DNA of 64,000 nt from a virus. Within the stretch, counting starts at the first letter, position 1. The number at the start of each line of letters is the position of its first letter. Shown one piece after another: positions 40,543 through 48,654 of the stretch. The notes under the pieces were generated by a model. It saw only the letters and a list, made by a program, of their open reading frames with translations. It was not told where the DNA came from and ran no database searches. The DNA lies in IMG/VR virus record IMGVR_UViG_3300042453_004282, positions 1 to 64,000 of that record. The stretch is one strand, 5' to 3'. The position numbers were made by a program, and so were the translations under genes.

Positions 40543-41505
40543 ATGGCAACATTAACACTGCGTCAAACTTCTCCAGCCACTGGAACAAACAAAGGATCCC
40601 CACTCACAAACGCCGAAGTTGACGAAAACTTCAAAAGCCTAGATGCGGCGAAGGTGGAAAAGTCTGGCGACACGATGACGGGGCGCCTAATTTTAGCGGC
40701 TGGAACGGCGACTGTTGCCCCTTTACAGCTTCAAACAGGAACTTCGTTAACGACGGCTCTGGCTGGGAGTGTAGAATTTGACGGCACTCGGCTGTATTTT
40801 ACTCCGTCTTCTTCTCGCAAAACGATTGCGTTTTTGGATGATAATATCACTGGAAAATCAGCCGGGTGGACAACCCCCAGAACCCTGACCTTGGATGGCG
40901 ATGTCTCTGGCTCGGTCGTCATTGACGGCACCGAGGACGAGACTTTAACGGTATCGATTAACGCAAATGCAGTGCAACTCGGCGCTGATACGACTGGAAA
41001 TTATGTAGCCACCATCACCGGCACAGAAAATCAGATCACCGTCACGAACGGCAGCATGGAAGGCGGTGCGGTGACACTGCAAACACCACAGGATATCAAT
41101 ACAGACAGCGATGTCGAGTTTGGTTCCCTGTTGCTTGGATCTGCTACCTTTCCGAGTACCCCGGTGGCTGGTCAACTTCGTGCGTCTGACGACATCGTAG
41201 CATATTCTTCATCAGATGCCTCACTGAAGACGGATGTTTCCATTATCCCAGACGCCTTAGCAAAGGTCAGGGCGCTGCGCGGCGTCATGTTTACATGGGA
41301 CGCCAGCCAAGTACATTTGCATGGCCATGAAGGCCGCGACACAGGCGTAATCGCCCAAGATGTCGCAGCAGTTCTACCAGAAGTCGTGACGCAACGCGAC
41401 AACGGTGTAATGGCTGTTCGCTATGAGAAGATGATGGGTCTACTCATCGAAGCTGTCAAGGAACTCGACGCAAAATTGTCTGCTTGCACTTGCCAGTGCA
41501 AGTAA
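40543..41505 (+). CDS. Tail fibre protein with C-terminal S74 intramolecular chaperone (320 aa)
   Basis: It begins like many fibre subunits (SPLTNAEVDENFKSLDAAKV, GDTMTGRLIL). The middle is beta-rich. From about residue 224 it has the Peptidase_S74 chaperone pattern: SSDASLKTDVSII (catalytic Ser and following Lys/Asp), VRALRGVMFTWD, GVIAQDVAAVLPEVV and YEKMMGLLIEAVKEL. Such domains trimerise the fibre and then cut themselves off. The end SACTCQCK has four... rather, three Cys in a row of six residues (C-T-C-Q-C), an odd tip that may bind metal or form disulphides. It is followed 36 nt later by the Thr-rich adhesin. Confidence 0.85.
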   Translation: MATLTLRQTSPATGTNKGSPLTNAEVDENFKSLDAAKVEKSGDTMTGRLILAAGTATVAPLQLQTGTSLTTALAGSVEFDGTRLYFTPSSSRKTIAFLDDNITGKSAGWTTPRTLTLDGDVSGSVVIDGTEDETLTVSINANAVQLGADTTGNYVATITGTENQITVTNGSMEGGAVTLQTPQDINTDSDVEFGSLLLGSATFPSTPVAGQLRASDDIVAYSSSDASLKTDVSIIPDALAKVRALRGVMFTWDASQVHLHGHEGRDTGVIAQDVAAVLPEVVTQRDNGVMAVRYEKMMGLLIEAVKELDAKLSACTCQCK

Positions 41506-41540
41506 TCGCTGCATCTGCTCCCCTACTCTAGGACTCGAAT

Positions 41541-43718
41541 ATGTGTACTGAATGGTTTGCATATAATGCGCACCCAGCCGATCAAAACAGCATCCTCTAT
41601 ACGGACTGTTTTGATAATGTTGTGGTGGCATATGTCAATCCCATGGAGACGGCTACGATTTGTGCAAAATCGGGGCTCACCCCACAATGGAATTTTTCAC
41701 CATATTCTGGGTCTCAGCTATACGACACTTCCGTCAGTTGCACGGGTATCACGACAACAACTAGCACAGCAGCCCCAACCACGACAACCACGACAACGGC
41801 AGCGCCAACAGCCACATTCCGCTATAGCTTTGACACAGCAACGGCTGCATGGCCGGGTAACGGCGAGATGAATTTTGACTCGAACATCAGTTCGAGTATT
41901 ACATACACTCGCCTTGATTACCTAGATTACTATGGTAATGACATCAGTTCCTATTTGCGCACAATTCCATCAAGCGGCTCAATCACGGTACAGAGCGTAA
42001 GCAATCCTACTAACCTTGCTGCATTCAATATTACCGGGGCGTATTATGATGAACCTTCACAAACCGCCCTTGCTACGTTTATGTCGTATGTCAGTGGATT
42101 CACTGCCTTTTCAGACGGCGAGCTAGTCGATATCACATTACCAATTTCAGGGCCACCCCCGTCTACAACGACGACGACCACTGAAGCGCCGACGACAACG
42201 ACGACCACTGAAGCGCCGACTACAACAACGACTACAGGTGGACCTACAACAACGACGACGGCAGCCCCGTGCTATACCGCATCGTATATCTTGTTAGGCC
42301 CATACTCCACAATTGAAGAAGCGTGTTATCCCACCGTATTTCCTACAGTGAATTTATATGCAAGCGGAAGCTTGATTTTTGCCGATGCAAATTGCACCAC
42401 TGGGGCAGCGACTGGCTATTATTCTGGTGATGGGGACTACTATTTGGTAGAACCCGGTTCTCCATATCCATATAGTTTGATGGTTCCAACCCCGTGCGCA
42501 GCAACGACTACGACGACAACTACTGCCGCACCGACAACGACCACAACAACTACTGCTGCGCCGACAACGACCACAACAACTACTGCTGCGCCGACTACGA
42601 CCACAACAACTACTGCTGCGCCGACTACAACGACAACCACTGAAGCGCCGACTACGACGACAACTACCACTGCTGCGCCGACTACGACGACAACTACCAC
42701 TGCCGCTCCATCCGCATCTCTTCCGTTCGAAAACATTTCAATCGTGGCAGTAGTAAATCATAAAGGCCAATTGCTTGGTGGTTATTCTGCTATTCCGGGT
42801 CAATCCTATTCATTGAAGGTTATTTCTCAAGACGGAGACCCAAATGCCACACCACAAAATATCAATACACTAAGCGCGCTTCGTCCAGACACGATTGCTC
42901 CACATAGCCTTAGTGAATTTCGTGGTTACAATCATTATACATCTTCAGGAACAACGACCACAACGTCATCAACCACATCAACGACCACTACGGCAGCGCC
43001 TGTAGAGACCACAACCTCAACAACTTCAACCACATCAACGACCACTACGGCAGCGCCTGTAGAGACTACAACCTCTACTACATCAACGACCACTACGGCA
43101 GCGCCTGTAGAGACTACAACCTCTACTACATCAACGACATCGACCACAACAACGACATCTACGACTTCAACAACGTCAACGACCTCAACAACTACACTTG
43201 GTTGTGTTGAGGTGTACACCCTGTCAGGTCCATTCGGAACAAGCTCTGAAGCCTGTGCAGCATTTGATGCGGCTGATGTCACCCTATACTACTCCGGTGG
43301 AGCATATTGGACAAACAACACCTGTAGTAATGCCTTCACAGGAACCGGGTACTACTTGGTTGATGGAACCGATCCAAATGAAGTAGTAGAGTTTGTCAGT
43401 GGGTCGCTGATTAGCGGACCAACGGTATGTGGGTCCACGTCCACGACAACATCTACCACATCTACCAGCACCACGACCACGCTGACATGCGCATCAACGA
43501 ATTACTTGGGATCTAACGTCATTGCAGCGTATACCGGTGCTTGCAGCCAAACCTTGAACCTCCCGGTGTACAGCAGTTCGACTGGGTTGCAATTAGGTGA
43601 TTACATCTTCCAAGGCATTAACTGCACCTCTCCATATGACGGCGTCTTCACCGATAACTCAAATGTCATCACCGTCAGTGGCGGTCTGATCACAAATCTC
43701 ACTCCATGTGATGTATAA
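41541..43718 (+). CDS. Thr-rich modular adhesin A (725 aa)
   Basis: Globular domains joined by Thr-Pro-Ala-rich linkers (TTTTTTAAPTTTTTTEAP and TSTTSTTTTAAPVETT types), which look like mucin O-glycosylation regions. Order: N-terminal Cys-containing domain (1-72); linker; a beta domain starting TFRYSFDTATAAWPGNGEMN (nt about 41809-42151); linker; Cys module (nt 42270-42510); the longest linker (nt 42500-42708); a short domain with NHKGQLLGGYSAIPGQ; a Ser/Thr/Val linker (nt 42950-43195); Cys module CVEVYTLSGPFGTSSEAC (43201-43430); linker; Cys module (43477-43712). The same modules return in the proteins at 48655 and 54981. No signal peptide. It is likely a distal tail-fibre or head-fibre protein. 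The ATG follows a weak ribosome site. Confidence 0.75.
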   Translation: MCTEWFAYNAHPADQNSILYTDCFDNVVVAYVNPMETATICAKSGLTPQWNFSPYSGSQLYDTSVSCTGITTTTSTAAPTTTTTTTAAPTATFRYSFDTATAAWPGNGEMNFDSNISSSITYTRLDYLDYYGNDISSYLRTIPSSGSITVQSVSNPTNLAAFNITGAYYDEPSQTALATFMSYVSGFTAFSDGELVDITLPISGPPPSTTTTTTEAPTTTTTTEAPTTTTTTGGPTTTTTAAPCYTASYILLGPYSTIEEACYPTVFPTVNLYASGSLIFADANCTTGAATGYYSGDGDYYLVEPGSPYPYSLMVPTPCAATTTTTTTAAPTTTTTTTAAPTTTTTTTAAPTTTTTTTAAPTTTTTTEAPTTTTTTTAAPTTTTTTTAAPSASLPFENISIVAVVNHKGQLLGGYSAIPGQSYSLKVISQDGDPNATPQNINTLSALRPDTIAPHSLSEFRGYNHYTSSGTTTTTSSTTSTTTTAAPVETTTSTTSTTSTTTTAAPVETTTSTTSTTTTAAPVETTTSTTSTTSTTTTTSTTSTTSTTSTTTLGCVEVYTLSGPFGTSSEACAAFDAADVTLYYSGGAYWTNNTCSNAFTGTGYYLVDGTDPNEVVEFVSGSLISGPTVCGSTSTTTSTTSTSTTTTLTCASTNYLGSNVIAAYTGACSQTLNLPVYSSSTGLQLGDYIFQGINCTSPYDGVFTDNSNVITVSGGLITNLTPCDV

Positions 43719-43721
43719 ATA
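43714..43721 (+). promoter_or_regulatory. T4-type late promoter (TATAAATA) before the glycosyltransferase operon
   Basis: Perfect TATAAATA overlapping the adhesin stop, 60 nt before the first transferase ATG. It indicates that the transferase genes are expressed late, with the virion genes. Confidence 0.75.
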
Positions 43722-43781
43722 ACCTGTGGCTGATGGCATACGTTTGCCATAGATCATATCATACATTTTCGTGGAGTCATT

Positions 43782-44720
43782 ATGAGAACATTACGGTACG
43801 TATCGGCTCAACCTGCCATTGATTACTACACATGGCAGGTTGAAGTCATGATCAACAATTTCATCAAGAACGGCGTCAACCCGAATAACATCGACATCGT
43901 GTGCGCGATCAAAAACGGCGAAATTCCCGAAAAGTGGAAGAAGCTGGCCGCGCATTATAACTTCGTCCGATTCTTCTTTTACAACGACGAGCGCGTCAAC
44001 CCGATCTATATCTCGTCTGTTCGCCCCCACATCCTCAAGCAACATTTCGCCGCGCACCCAGAGTTAAAGAATGACGCGATCTTCTATCACGACTGTGACA
44101 TCATTCTAACGAAGCCGGTCTCATGGAATCATCTCCTCGACGATGATATGTGGTATTTGAGTGACACGCGCTTTTACATCGCCGCTTCGTATATCAAGAG
44201 CAAGAAATTTGGCGTCTATGAAGAGATGTGCAAGATCATCGGGATTGATGAAGCCATCCCAGAGGAAAACGAAATGCACAGCGGCGGCGCACAATATTTG
44301 ATGAAGAACATCGACGCCGCGTTCTGGGAAAAAGTGGAAGACGATTGTAACAAACTCTATCAGTTCTTCTTGGATCACCTCAAGGAACACCCGCAAACGT
44401 CAGAGTATCATCCCATTCAAAAGTGGACCGCCGACATGTGGGCCGTACTATGGAATGGATGGTATTTCAACCATACCGTGAAGGTCGTGCCGGAAATGGA
44501 ATTTGCGTGGCCTGTGCATGGTCTGGATATGTGGACCAAGTGCAATATTCTGCACAATGCTGGGGTACTAGACTCTGATGCGTCTCGTATGTTCTTCAAG
44601 GGGCATTACATCAACAAGCTGCCGTATGGCATGTCCACGGAGTCTTTTAACCAGTCGCTGTGCAGCTATAAATATGTGCAAGAGATCATGGAAACCGCTG
44701 CCAAGAGTTGCTTGACATGA
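43782..44720 (+). CDS. Putative GT-A-fold glycosyltransferase (312 aa)
   Basis: No named family is certain, but it has a Rossmann-like start (YYTWQVEVMINNFIKNGVN, IDIVCAIKNG) and, at about residue 105, DAIFYHDCDIILTKP, a D-x-D motif in the position expected of metal-dependent GT-A enzymes. The following MHSGGAQYLMKN segment and the HYINKLPYG end resemble nucleotide-sugar transferases found in phages and giant viruses. First gene of an operon of transferases behind a perfect late promoter and directly after a Thr-rich adhesin; a role in modifying virion proteins is inferred. The last codons overlap the next ATG (ATGA). Confidence 0.65.
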   Translation: MRTLRYVSAQPAIDYYTWQVEVMINNFIKNGVNPNNIDIVCAIKNGEIPEKWKKLAAHYNFVRFFFYNDERVNPIYISSVRPHILKQHFAAHPELKNDAIFYHDCDIILTKPVSWNHLLDDDMWYLSDTRFYIAASYIKSKKFGVYEEMCKIIGIDEAIPEENEMHSGGAQYLMKNIDAAFWEKVEDDCNKLYQFFLDHLKEHPQTSEYHPIQKWTADMWAVLWNGWYFNHTVKVVPEMEFAWPVHGLDMWTKCNILHNAGVLDSDASRMFFKGHYINKLPYGMSTESFNQSLCSYKYVQEIMETAAKSCLT

Positions 44721-45373
44721 AAATTTATGACTACATAGATGGAGCCTTGTACATCAATCTCAACTATCGCGTCGATAGAAAAGAGAGAGTGGAACAGCGG
44801 TGTGCTGAGTTGCAAATCCCCGTAGAGCGGTTCGACGCCATCCAGTTATCCTTGGCGACTATCGATAACCCGTATAACGACCCGGCATGGCACAAAAAAA
44901 TGGGATGCACGGAATCGCACTTCGCATGCATACGGCTTGCCCAATCGCGAGGATGGAAAAATGTATGGATCATGGAAGATGACGTAAAGTTCTCTCCATC
45001 CTTTGCTGAACAGGCGCCGCGAATTATTAATGAATTGCGTTCTTTGGAATGGGACATGTTTTTCTTTGGGGGTGAGCCAAACAGAAAAGTGATTCCCCAT
45101 TCAGATCTTTTGGTGAAAACGAATGGTGTGTATGGCGCACATTCCTACCTCGTCAATCACACCTTCTATGACAAGATCTTGTCTACCCCGACGACCAATA
45201 GATTACTGGACATCATTTACTTGAATTACAACGAACACGACAAGGTCTTTTACTTGAGCAAAGATTTGTTGTGTCTTCAAGACGGAGATTTCGAATCTGA
45301 TCTATGGGGTGGCAAGGTCAACCGAGATGATCTGTATGATAACGCTTACAACCTTTATGTGCGGGGTGTATAA
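44717..45373 (+). CDS. Glycosyltransferase family 25-like protein (218 aa)
   Basis: The GT25 (LPS/collagen-glycosyltransferase) pattern is plain: ALYINLNYRVDRKERVEQRC, ERFDAIQL, MGCTESHFACIRLAQSRGW and VWIMEDDVKFSP with the EDD metal site, then a late GAHSYLVN. Start 44717 gives an ATGA overlap with the upstream gene; an ATG 9 nt earlier is possible. GT25 members add hexoses to LPS cores in bacteria and to hydroxylysine in animal collagen. It is notable here because collagen-like and Thr-rich fibres are encoded near by. The stop overlaps the methyltransferase start (TAATG). Confidence 0.82.
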   Translation: MKIYDYIDGALYINLNYRVDRKERVEQRCAELQIPVERFDAIQLSLATIDNPYNDPAWHKKMGCTESHFACIRLAQSRGWKNVWIMEDDVKFSPSFAEQAPRIINELRSLEWDMFFFGGEPNRKVIPHSDLLVKTNGVYGAHSYLVNHTFYDKILSTPTTNRLLDIIYLNYNEHDKVFYLSKDLLCLQDGDFESDLWGGKVNRDDLYDNAYNLYVRGV

Positions 45374-45915
45374 TGGAGCACTTTTATCAAACGATTCCAA
45401 ACTGGTTTGACTATCACTCAGTCTATCGGGATGCAGTGGCAACTGCCCACCCCCACAGCTTGTTTGTCGAGATCGGCGTGTGGAAAGGTGGCAGCACAGC
45501 GTTCATGGGAGTGGAAATCGTGAACTCTGGGAAGCCGATTACTTTTCATGCAATTGACACCTTTTTAGGGTCAAAAGAACATGGCAATATAGAGAACTTC
45601 TACGAAGAAGCCAAACAGAATCTGTCTCCCCTGTTAGATCGCGGCGCTCTCACCTTGATTCAAGGACATTCCCATGAAGTAGTCCATCAGTATCCAGATG
45701 AAAGTATTGACTTCCTCTTTATTGATGGATCTCATGAGTATGAAGATGTTAAAAAGGATCTGCTACTCTGGCTCCCGAAGGTGAAGCACGGAGGAATTAT
45801 TGCAGGACATGATTATGACCCGGCATGGCTTGGTGTAGTCCAAGCCGTGAATGAAGTGATCGGTAAAGATCACATCAAAACCATCAATTCTGCCTTTGTG
45901 CATACTAAACCATGA
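45373..45915 (+). CDS. Class I SAM-dependent methyltransferase (Methyltransf_24 type, 180 aa)
   Basis: SAM motif LFVEIGVWKGGSTAFM (about residues 31-46), then FHAIDTFLGS, and IDFLFIDGSHEYEDVKKDLLLWLPKVKHGG, where the FIDGSHxYexVkxDl run is the Methyltransf_24 hallmark, with HDYDPAWLGV after it. Members of this family often methylate sugars in glycosylation clusters. It is sandwiched between two glycosyltransferases with overlapping stops and starts, which supports a sugar-methylation or glycan-capping role. No DNA-methylase motif (such as DPPY) is present. Confidence 0.8.
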   Translation: MEHFYQTIPNWFDYHSVYRDAVATAHPHSLFVEIGVWKGGSTAFMGVEIVNSGKPITFHAIDTFLGSKEHGNIENFYEEAKQNLSPLLDRGALTLIQGHSHEVVHQYPDESIDFLFIDGSHEYEDVKKDLLLWLPKVKHGGIIAGHDYDPAWLGVVQAVNEVIGKDHIKTINSAFVHTKP

Positions 45916-46709
45916 ATCTTGTAAGCTTTGTCTGCACCTCATATCGCCGGTTTACCTGTGTCGAACGAATCATCGCGCAGTTCAATGCGCAAACCTACCC
46001 GCACAAGGAATTAATCATCCTTAACACGGATATGGAGCACCCATTTTCTCTTGGCTTTGAGGACGCTAGAATTCGCGTGATCAATAACAACACGGATTAC
46101 CTGACGGGGCTTCCATATGCAAATCGTGGACAGATTTGCCGAGATGCGGTGACGCATGCGACTGGTGATTATTTCATGCTGGCCGATGACGATGACATCT
46201 ATCTCCCGTGGCACCTGCAACAGGCCGTGGACAAAATTCTCGAAGTACAAACCGATGCATGGAAGCCTGAGCGGAGTTTTTTTGCCACCCCACATAAACT
46301 GGAACTGACGATGAACACCTTGGAAGCCAGTGTCATTGTGAAGATGCCACGGATCCGAGAGATTGGTTTCCGGTCAGACTTGACCGGGTATGAAGGACTG
46401 AGTTGGTATACGAAGCTGCGGGATGAAAAGCAGCTTGATGAACACTATACCCACTATGTTCCGTCCTACTGCTTTAACTGGTCTGACCCCCATGAAATTG
46501 CAGGGCATAAGCAGAGCGGCAACATCAACAACCCAAACAATTTCGAAGAGCACAAGGTGGCTTCACAAGATTATGCCACGCGACCGCTGTCAAACACCTT
46601 TGATTTAGCGCAGCATGCAGTGTACGAGCGGTATTATGAGTATTTTCGCCAACACGCCGCAGCGTTTCCCTCTGATCTCATGGAGAAGTATGTTACCCCA
46701 TATCTCTAA
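45912..46709 (+). CDS. Glycosyltransferase family 2-like protein (265 aa)
   Basis: GT2 layout: VSFVCTSYRRFTCVERIIAQ at the N-terminus, PHKELIILNTDMEHP, CRDAVTHATGDYFMLADDDDIYLPWHL with the D-D-D-D metal motif (about residues 85-100), and a downstream acceptor region with GYEGLSWYTKLRDE. Soluble, without membrane segments, so it probably acts on soluble acceptors rather than on lipid-linked ones. ATGA overlap with the methyltransferase; overlaps the following gene by 20 nt. Third member of the late transferase operon. Confidence 0.82.
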   Translation: MNLVSFVCTSYRRFTCVERIIAQFNAQTYPHKELIILNTDMEHPFSLGFEDARIRVINNNTDYLTGLPYANRGQICRDAVTHATGDYFMLADDDDIYLPWHLQQAVDKILEVQTDAWKPERSFFATPHKLELTMNTLEASVIVKMPRIREIGFRSDLTGYEGLSWYTKLRDEKQLDEHYTHYVPSYCFNWSDPHEIAGHKQSGNINNPNNFEEHKVASQDYATRPLSNTFDLAQHAVYERYYEYFRQHAAAFPSDLMEKYVTPYL

Positions 46710-47346
46710 ACAAATACAGCAAGCGGTTCACAGTTCTTCTGTCCCGGTATTGTGCCTTGTGGTGTCGGAGGGATGCGAGCATGTCGCTCCGTTGGTCCAG
46801 ACGCAACTAGAGGAAGAATTGGCGGAAAAGAAGTATAACATCACCTATGTGCAATTCTGTGTGGCAGAAGACGAGATGCCATTTCCTCGTCTGGTCACCC
46901 CTGCGCTGTATTTTTTCCTCCCTCACAACCCAGACCCCGTATTTTATCGAACACTCATGTTCCAGCCAACCCTCCATGAAGACATCATGACAACCTTCAA
47001 GATGATGCAAGGGTTGACTTTGGATGAGGCGCGATTTTCAAAAGAGCAGATGGAAGATATTCATCGGGTAGATGCCTTTCTCGAAAAGGAAAAGGCTATA
47101 TTAGCCTCGTACCCGTCATCATTTCAAACCGCACGAAATTTGGCAGCCGAAGTATGGAAAAATGGAAAGCGCATCGCCCGTGGCCTTCCCTTGCTCGTTG
47201 ACACCCAAACCGGGTTTCATCGGCTGTCTACCTGCGAATCCTGTGACCGGTATGATATGGAGAAAAGCCGGTGTCAGGAATGTGGTTGTTTCATGAAGAC
47301 CAAAACGCAACTCGTCGCGTCAACCTGCCCCTTAAATAAGTGGTAG
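46690..47346 (+). CDS. Thioredoxin-fold plus zinc-ribbon protein 1 (218 aa)
   Basis: N-terminal part (to about residue 100) looks like a thioredoxin fold: strand VPVLCLVVSEGC, helix, strand NITYVQFCVAED, and FPRLVTPALYFFLP with the cis-Pro-like TP. Only one Cys (SEGC) sits at the active-site position, so there is no CxxC. The middle is helical. The C-terminus is a zinc-ribbon-like C-x2-C...C-x2-C-x-C pattern (CESCDRYDMEKSRCQECGCF) and ends CPLNKW. The start at 46690 replaces a longer frame running back into the upstream gene. The next gene is a clear paralogue, 4 nt away. Confidence 0.72.
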   Translation: MLPHISKQIQQAVHSSSVPVLCLVVSEGCEHVAPLVQTQLEEELAEKKYNITYVQFCVAEDEMPFPRLVTPALYFFLPHNPDPVFYRTLMFQPTLHEDIMTTFKMMQGLTLDEARFSKEQMEDIHRVDAFLEKEKAILASYPSSFQTARNLAAEVWKNGKRIARGLPLLVDTQTGFHRLSTCESCDRYDMEKSRCQECGCFMKTKTQLVASTCPLNKW

Positions 47347-47350
47347 CAAC

Positions 47351-48013
47351 ATGCGTCACATAGAACACGAGTCGTTCAAGGCAATCATCGATGCGGCTGA
47401 GACGCCAGTATTACTACTGGTTGTGTCAGAAAACTGCGAAGAAAACACCCCGGTGATGCAATATCACCTAGAAAACATGATGGCGAAGCATCCGAAAGAA
47501 CGAGCGGTATTACACTCCCTGTGTATCCCAGAGGTGGACATGCCGTTTCCTCGGCCAGCTACCCCAACCCTGTATTACTTTCTTCCAAAGAACCATACTC
47601 CGGTATTTTGGCGACATAATACCTTTTTGAGCAAGCTAGAGCAGGATTTGCAAGTTGTGTATAAGATGATGAAGGACAAAACGACATATCGCGAGGCAAA
47701 CCTTACTCCGGCAGAGTACGAAAAGTTCAAGACAATCGAAAAGTTTCTCGAAGACGAAAAGGCGGTACTCAGTTCCTACCCCGTGGATTTCCAAGAGTCT
47801 CGAAAGCTGGCGCGAGAAACATGGGAGCAAGCCAAACGCTCAGATCGAAAGTTGCCAATTCTTTCAACTATCCGCGTGGGGTATCGTCGATACGCTGAAT
47901 GTCAAAAATGTGAAAAATACGATAAATCAGTCCACCGCTGCGGGGAATGTCTCTGTTTCATGCGAATTCGCACTCATCTAGAAGCTGAAAAGTGCCCCTT
48001 GGGGAAGTGGTAG
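47351..48013 (+). CDS. Thioredoxin-fold plus zinc-ribbon protein 2 (220 aa), paralogue of the preceding gene
   Basis: Same layout and length as its neighbour: PVLLLVVSENC with a single active-site Cys, MPFPRPATPTLYYFLPKNHTP with the cis-Pro-like TP, a helical middle that shares FLEDEKAVLSSYP, and the end CQKCEKYDKSVHRCGECLCF, then CPLGKW. The C-terminal ribbon ending in CPLGKW is also known from short proteins in T4-like aquatic phages. The pair results from a tandem duplication. A monothiol thioredoxin fold with a ribbon could be a chaperone or redox sensor; the role is not known. The late promoter TATAAATA follows its stop. Confidence 0.72.
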   Translation: MRHIEHESFKAIIDAAETPVLLLVVSENCEENTPVMQYHLENMMAKHPKERAVLHSLCIPEVDMPFPRPATPTLYYFLPKNHTPVFWRHNTFLSKLEQDLQVVYKMMKDKTTYREANLTPAEYEKFKTIEKFLEDEKAVLSSYPVDFQESRKLARETWEQAKRSDRKLPILSTIRVGYRRYAECQKCEKYDKSVHRCGECLCFMRIRTHLEAEKCPLGKW

Positions 48014-48017
48014 TTTG

Positions 48018-48025
48018 TATAAATA
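48018..48025 (+). promoter_or_regulatory. T4-type late promoter (TATAAATA)
   Basis: Perfect TATAAATA, 25 nt before the ATG at 48051. Confidence 0.75.
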
Positions 48026-48050
48026 ATTGGGTCTAATCAATCCCCAATTT

Positions 48051-48386
48051 ATGCCAACCACGAAGAATATCGTAATAGATCAGGGGTCTACCTTTGATTT
48101 AGATGTGCTCATTGTAGATGCCAACAGAAACCCCGTAAACTTGACGGGTTACTCCTTTCGAGCATCTATGCGAAAGACATATTTTTCATCCACGGCAACA
48201 AATTTCACCATAACCCCGGCGGAAGACCTGACGACAGGTCTCTTCAATCTGGCTCTTACCGCAGAGCAGACCAGCGCCATCAAGGCGGGTCGATATGTCT
48301 ATGATATTGAGATCGAAGACGAAGACGGCGTAGTAACCAGAGTATTTGATGGTATTGCTACCGTTACACCAGAGGTAACCCGATAA
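48051..48386 (+). CDS. Ig/BppU-like virion protein (111 aa)
   Basis: Small beta-sandwich-like protein: IVIDQGSTFDLDVLIVDANRNPVNLTGYSFRASMRKTY, then FNLALTAEQTSAI and AGRYVYDIEIEDEDG. The pattern 'QG.TF......D....NLTGY..R...R' is typical of an N-terminal Ig-like domain of baseplate or fibre accessory proteins. The start at 48051 follows the late promoter; no strong ribosome site is seen. It overlaps the next gene (TAATG). Confidence 0.7.
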   Translation: MPTTKNIVIDQGSTFDLDVLIVDANRNPVNLTGYSFRASMRKTYFSSTATNFTITPAEDLTTGLFNLALTAEQTSAIKAGRYVYDIEIEDEDGVVTRVFDGIATVTPEVTR

Positions 48387-48601
48387 TGGCACTCATCGTA
48401 CAACAATCCGGTCAAAAAAAGATAAATACTTCCATCCGAAAGATTGATTATGAACTGATCAATTTGGAGGAGTTGAAGAATGTCGATGAAAATGTCAATG
48501 GGCTTCAGGACGGGTATACGGTTGTGTATGATGCCGCCAACCGGCGCTGGATTACCCGTAGCATCGACGGGTTGCAAGAAATCGACGGCGGATTCTATTA
48601 A
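48386..48601 (+). CDS. Small virion-associated protein (71 aa)
   Basis: Hydrophilic protein of a type that accompanies Ig-like and fibre genes in T4-like aquatic phages: LINLEELKNVDENVNGLQDGYTVVYD, then RRWITRS and the end EIDGGFY. The LQDGY.V.YD...W pattern resembles short fibre-linker modules. No enzymatic motif. Coupled to the preceding gene by a TAATG overlap. A GATAAATA (48421-48428) inside it is probably fortuitous. Confidence 0.65.
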   Translation: MALIVQQSGQKKINTSIRKIDYELINLEELKNVDENVNGLQDGYTVVYDAANRRWITRSIDGLQEIDGGFY

Positions 48602-48613
48602 GATCGCAAGTTG

Positions 48614-48621
48614 TATAAATA
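48614..48621 (+). promoter_or_regulatory. T4-type late promoter (TATAAATA)
   Basis: Perfect TATAAATA, 33 nt before adhesin B (ATG 48655). Confidence 0.75.
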
Positions 48622-48654
48622 ATTTTCAATATACCAACTTTCAGCTAGATACCT

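Noticed and set aside
42440-43282. Minus-strand Val-rich frames (VVVVVVGAA) opposite the Thr-rich linkers
   Set aside because: They are complements of ACN/ACG-rich codons; no starts with ribosome sites.
48421-48428. GATAAATA inside the 71-aa gene as a late promoter
   Set aside because: Lies within coding sequence, 226 nt from the next gene, which has its own perfect TATAAATA.
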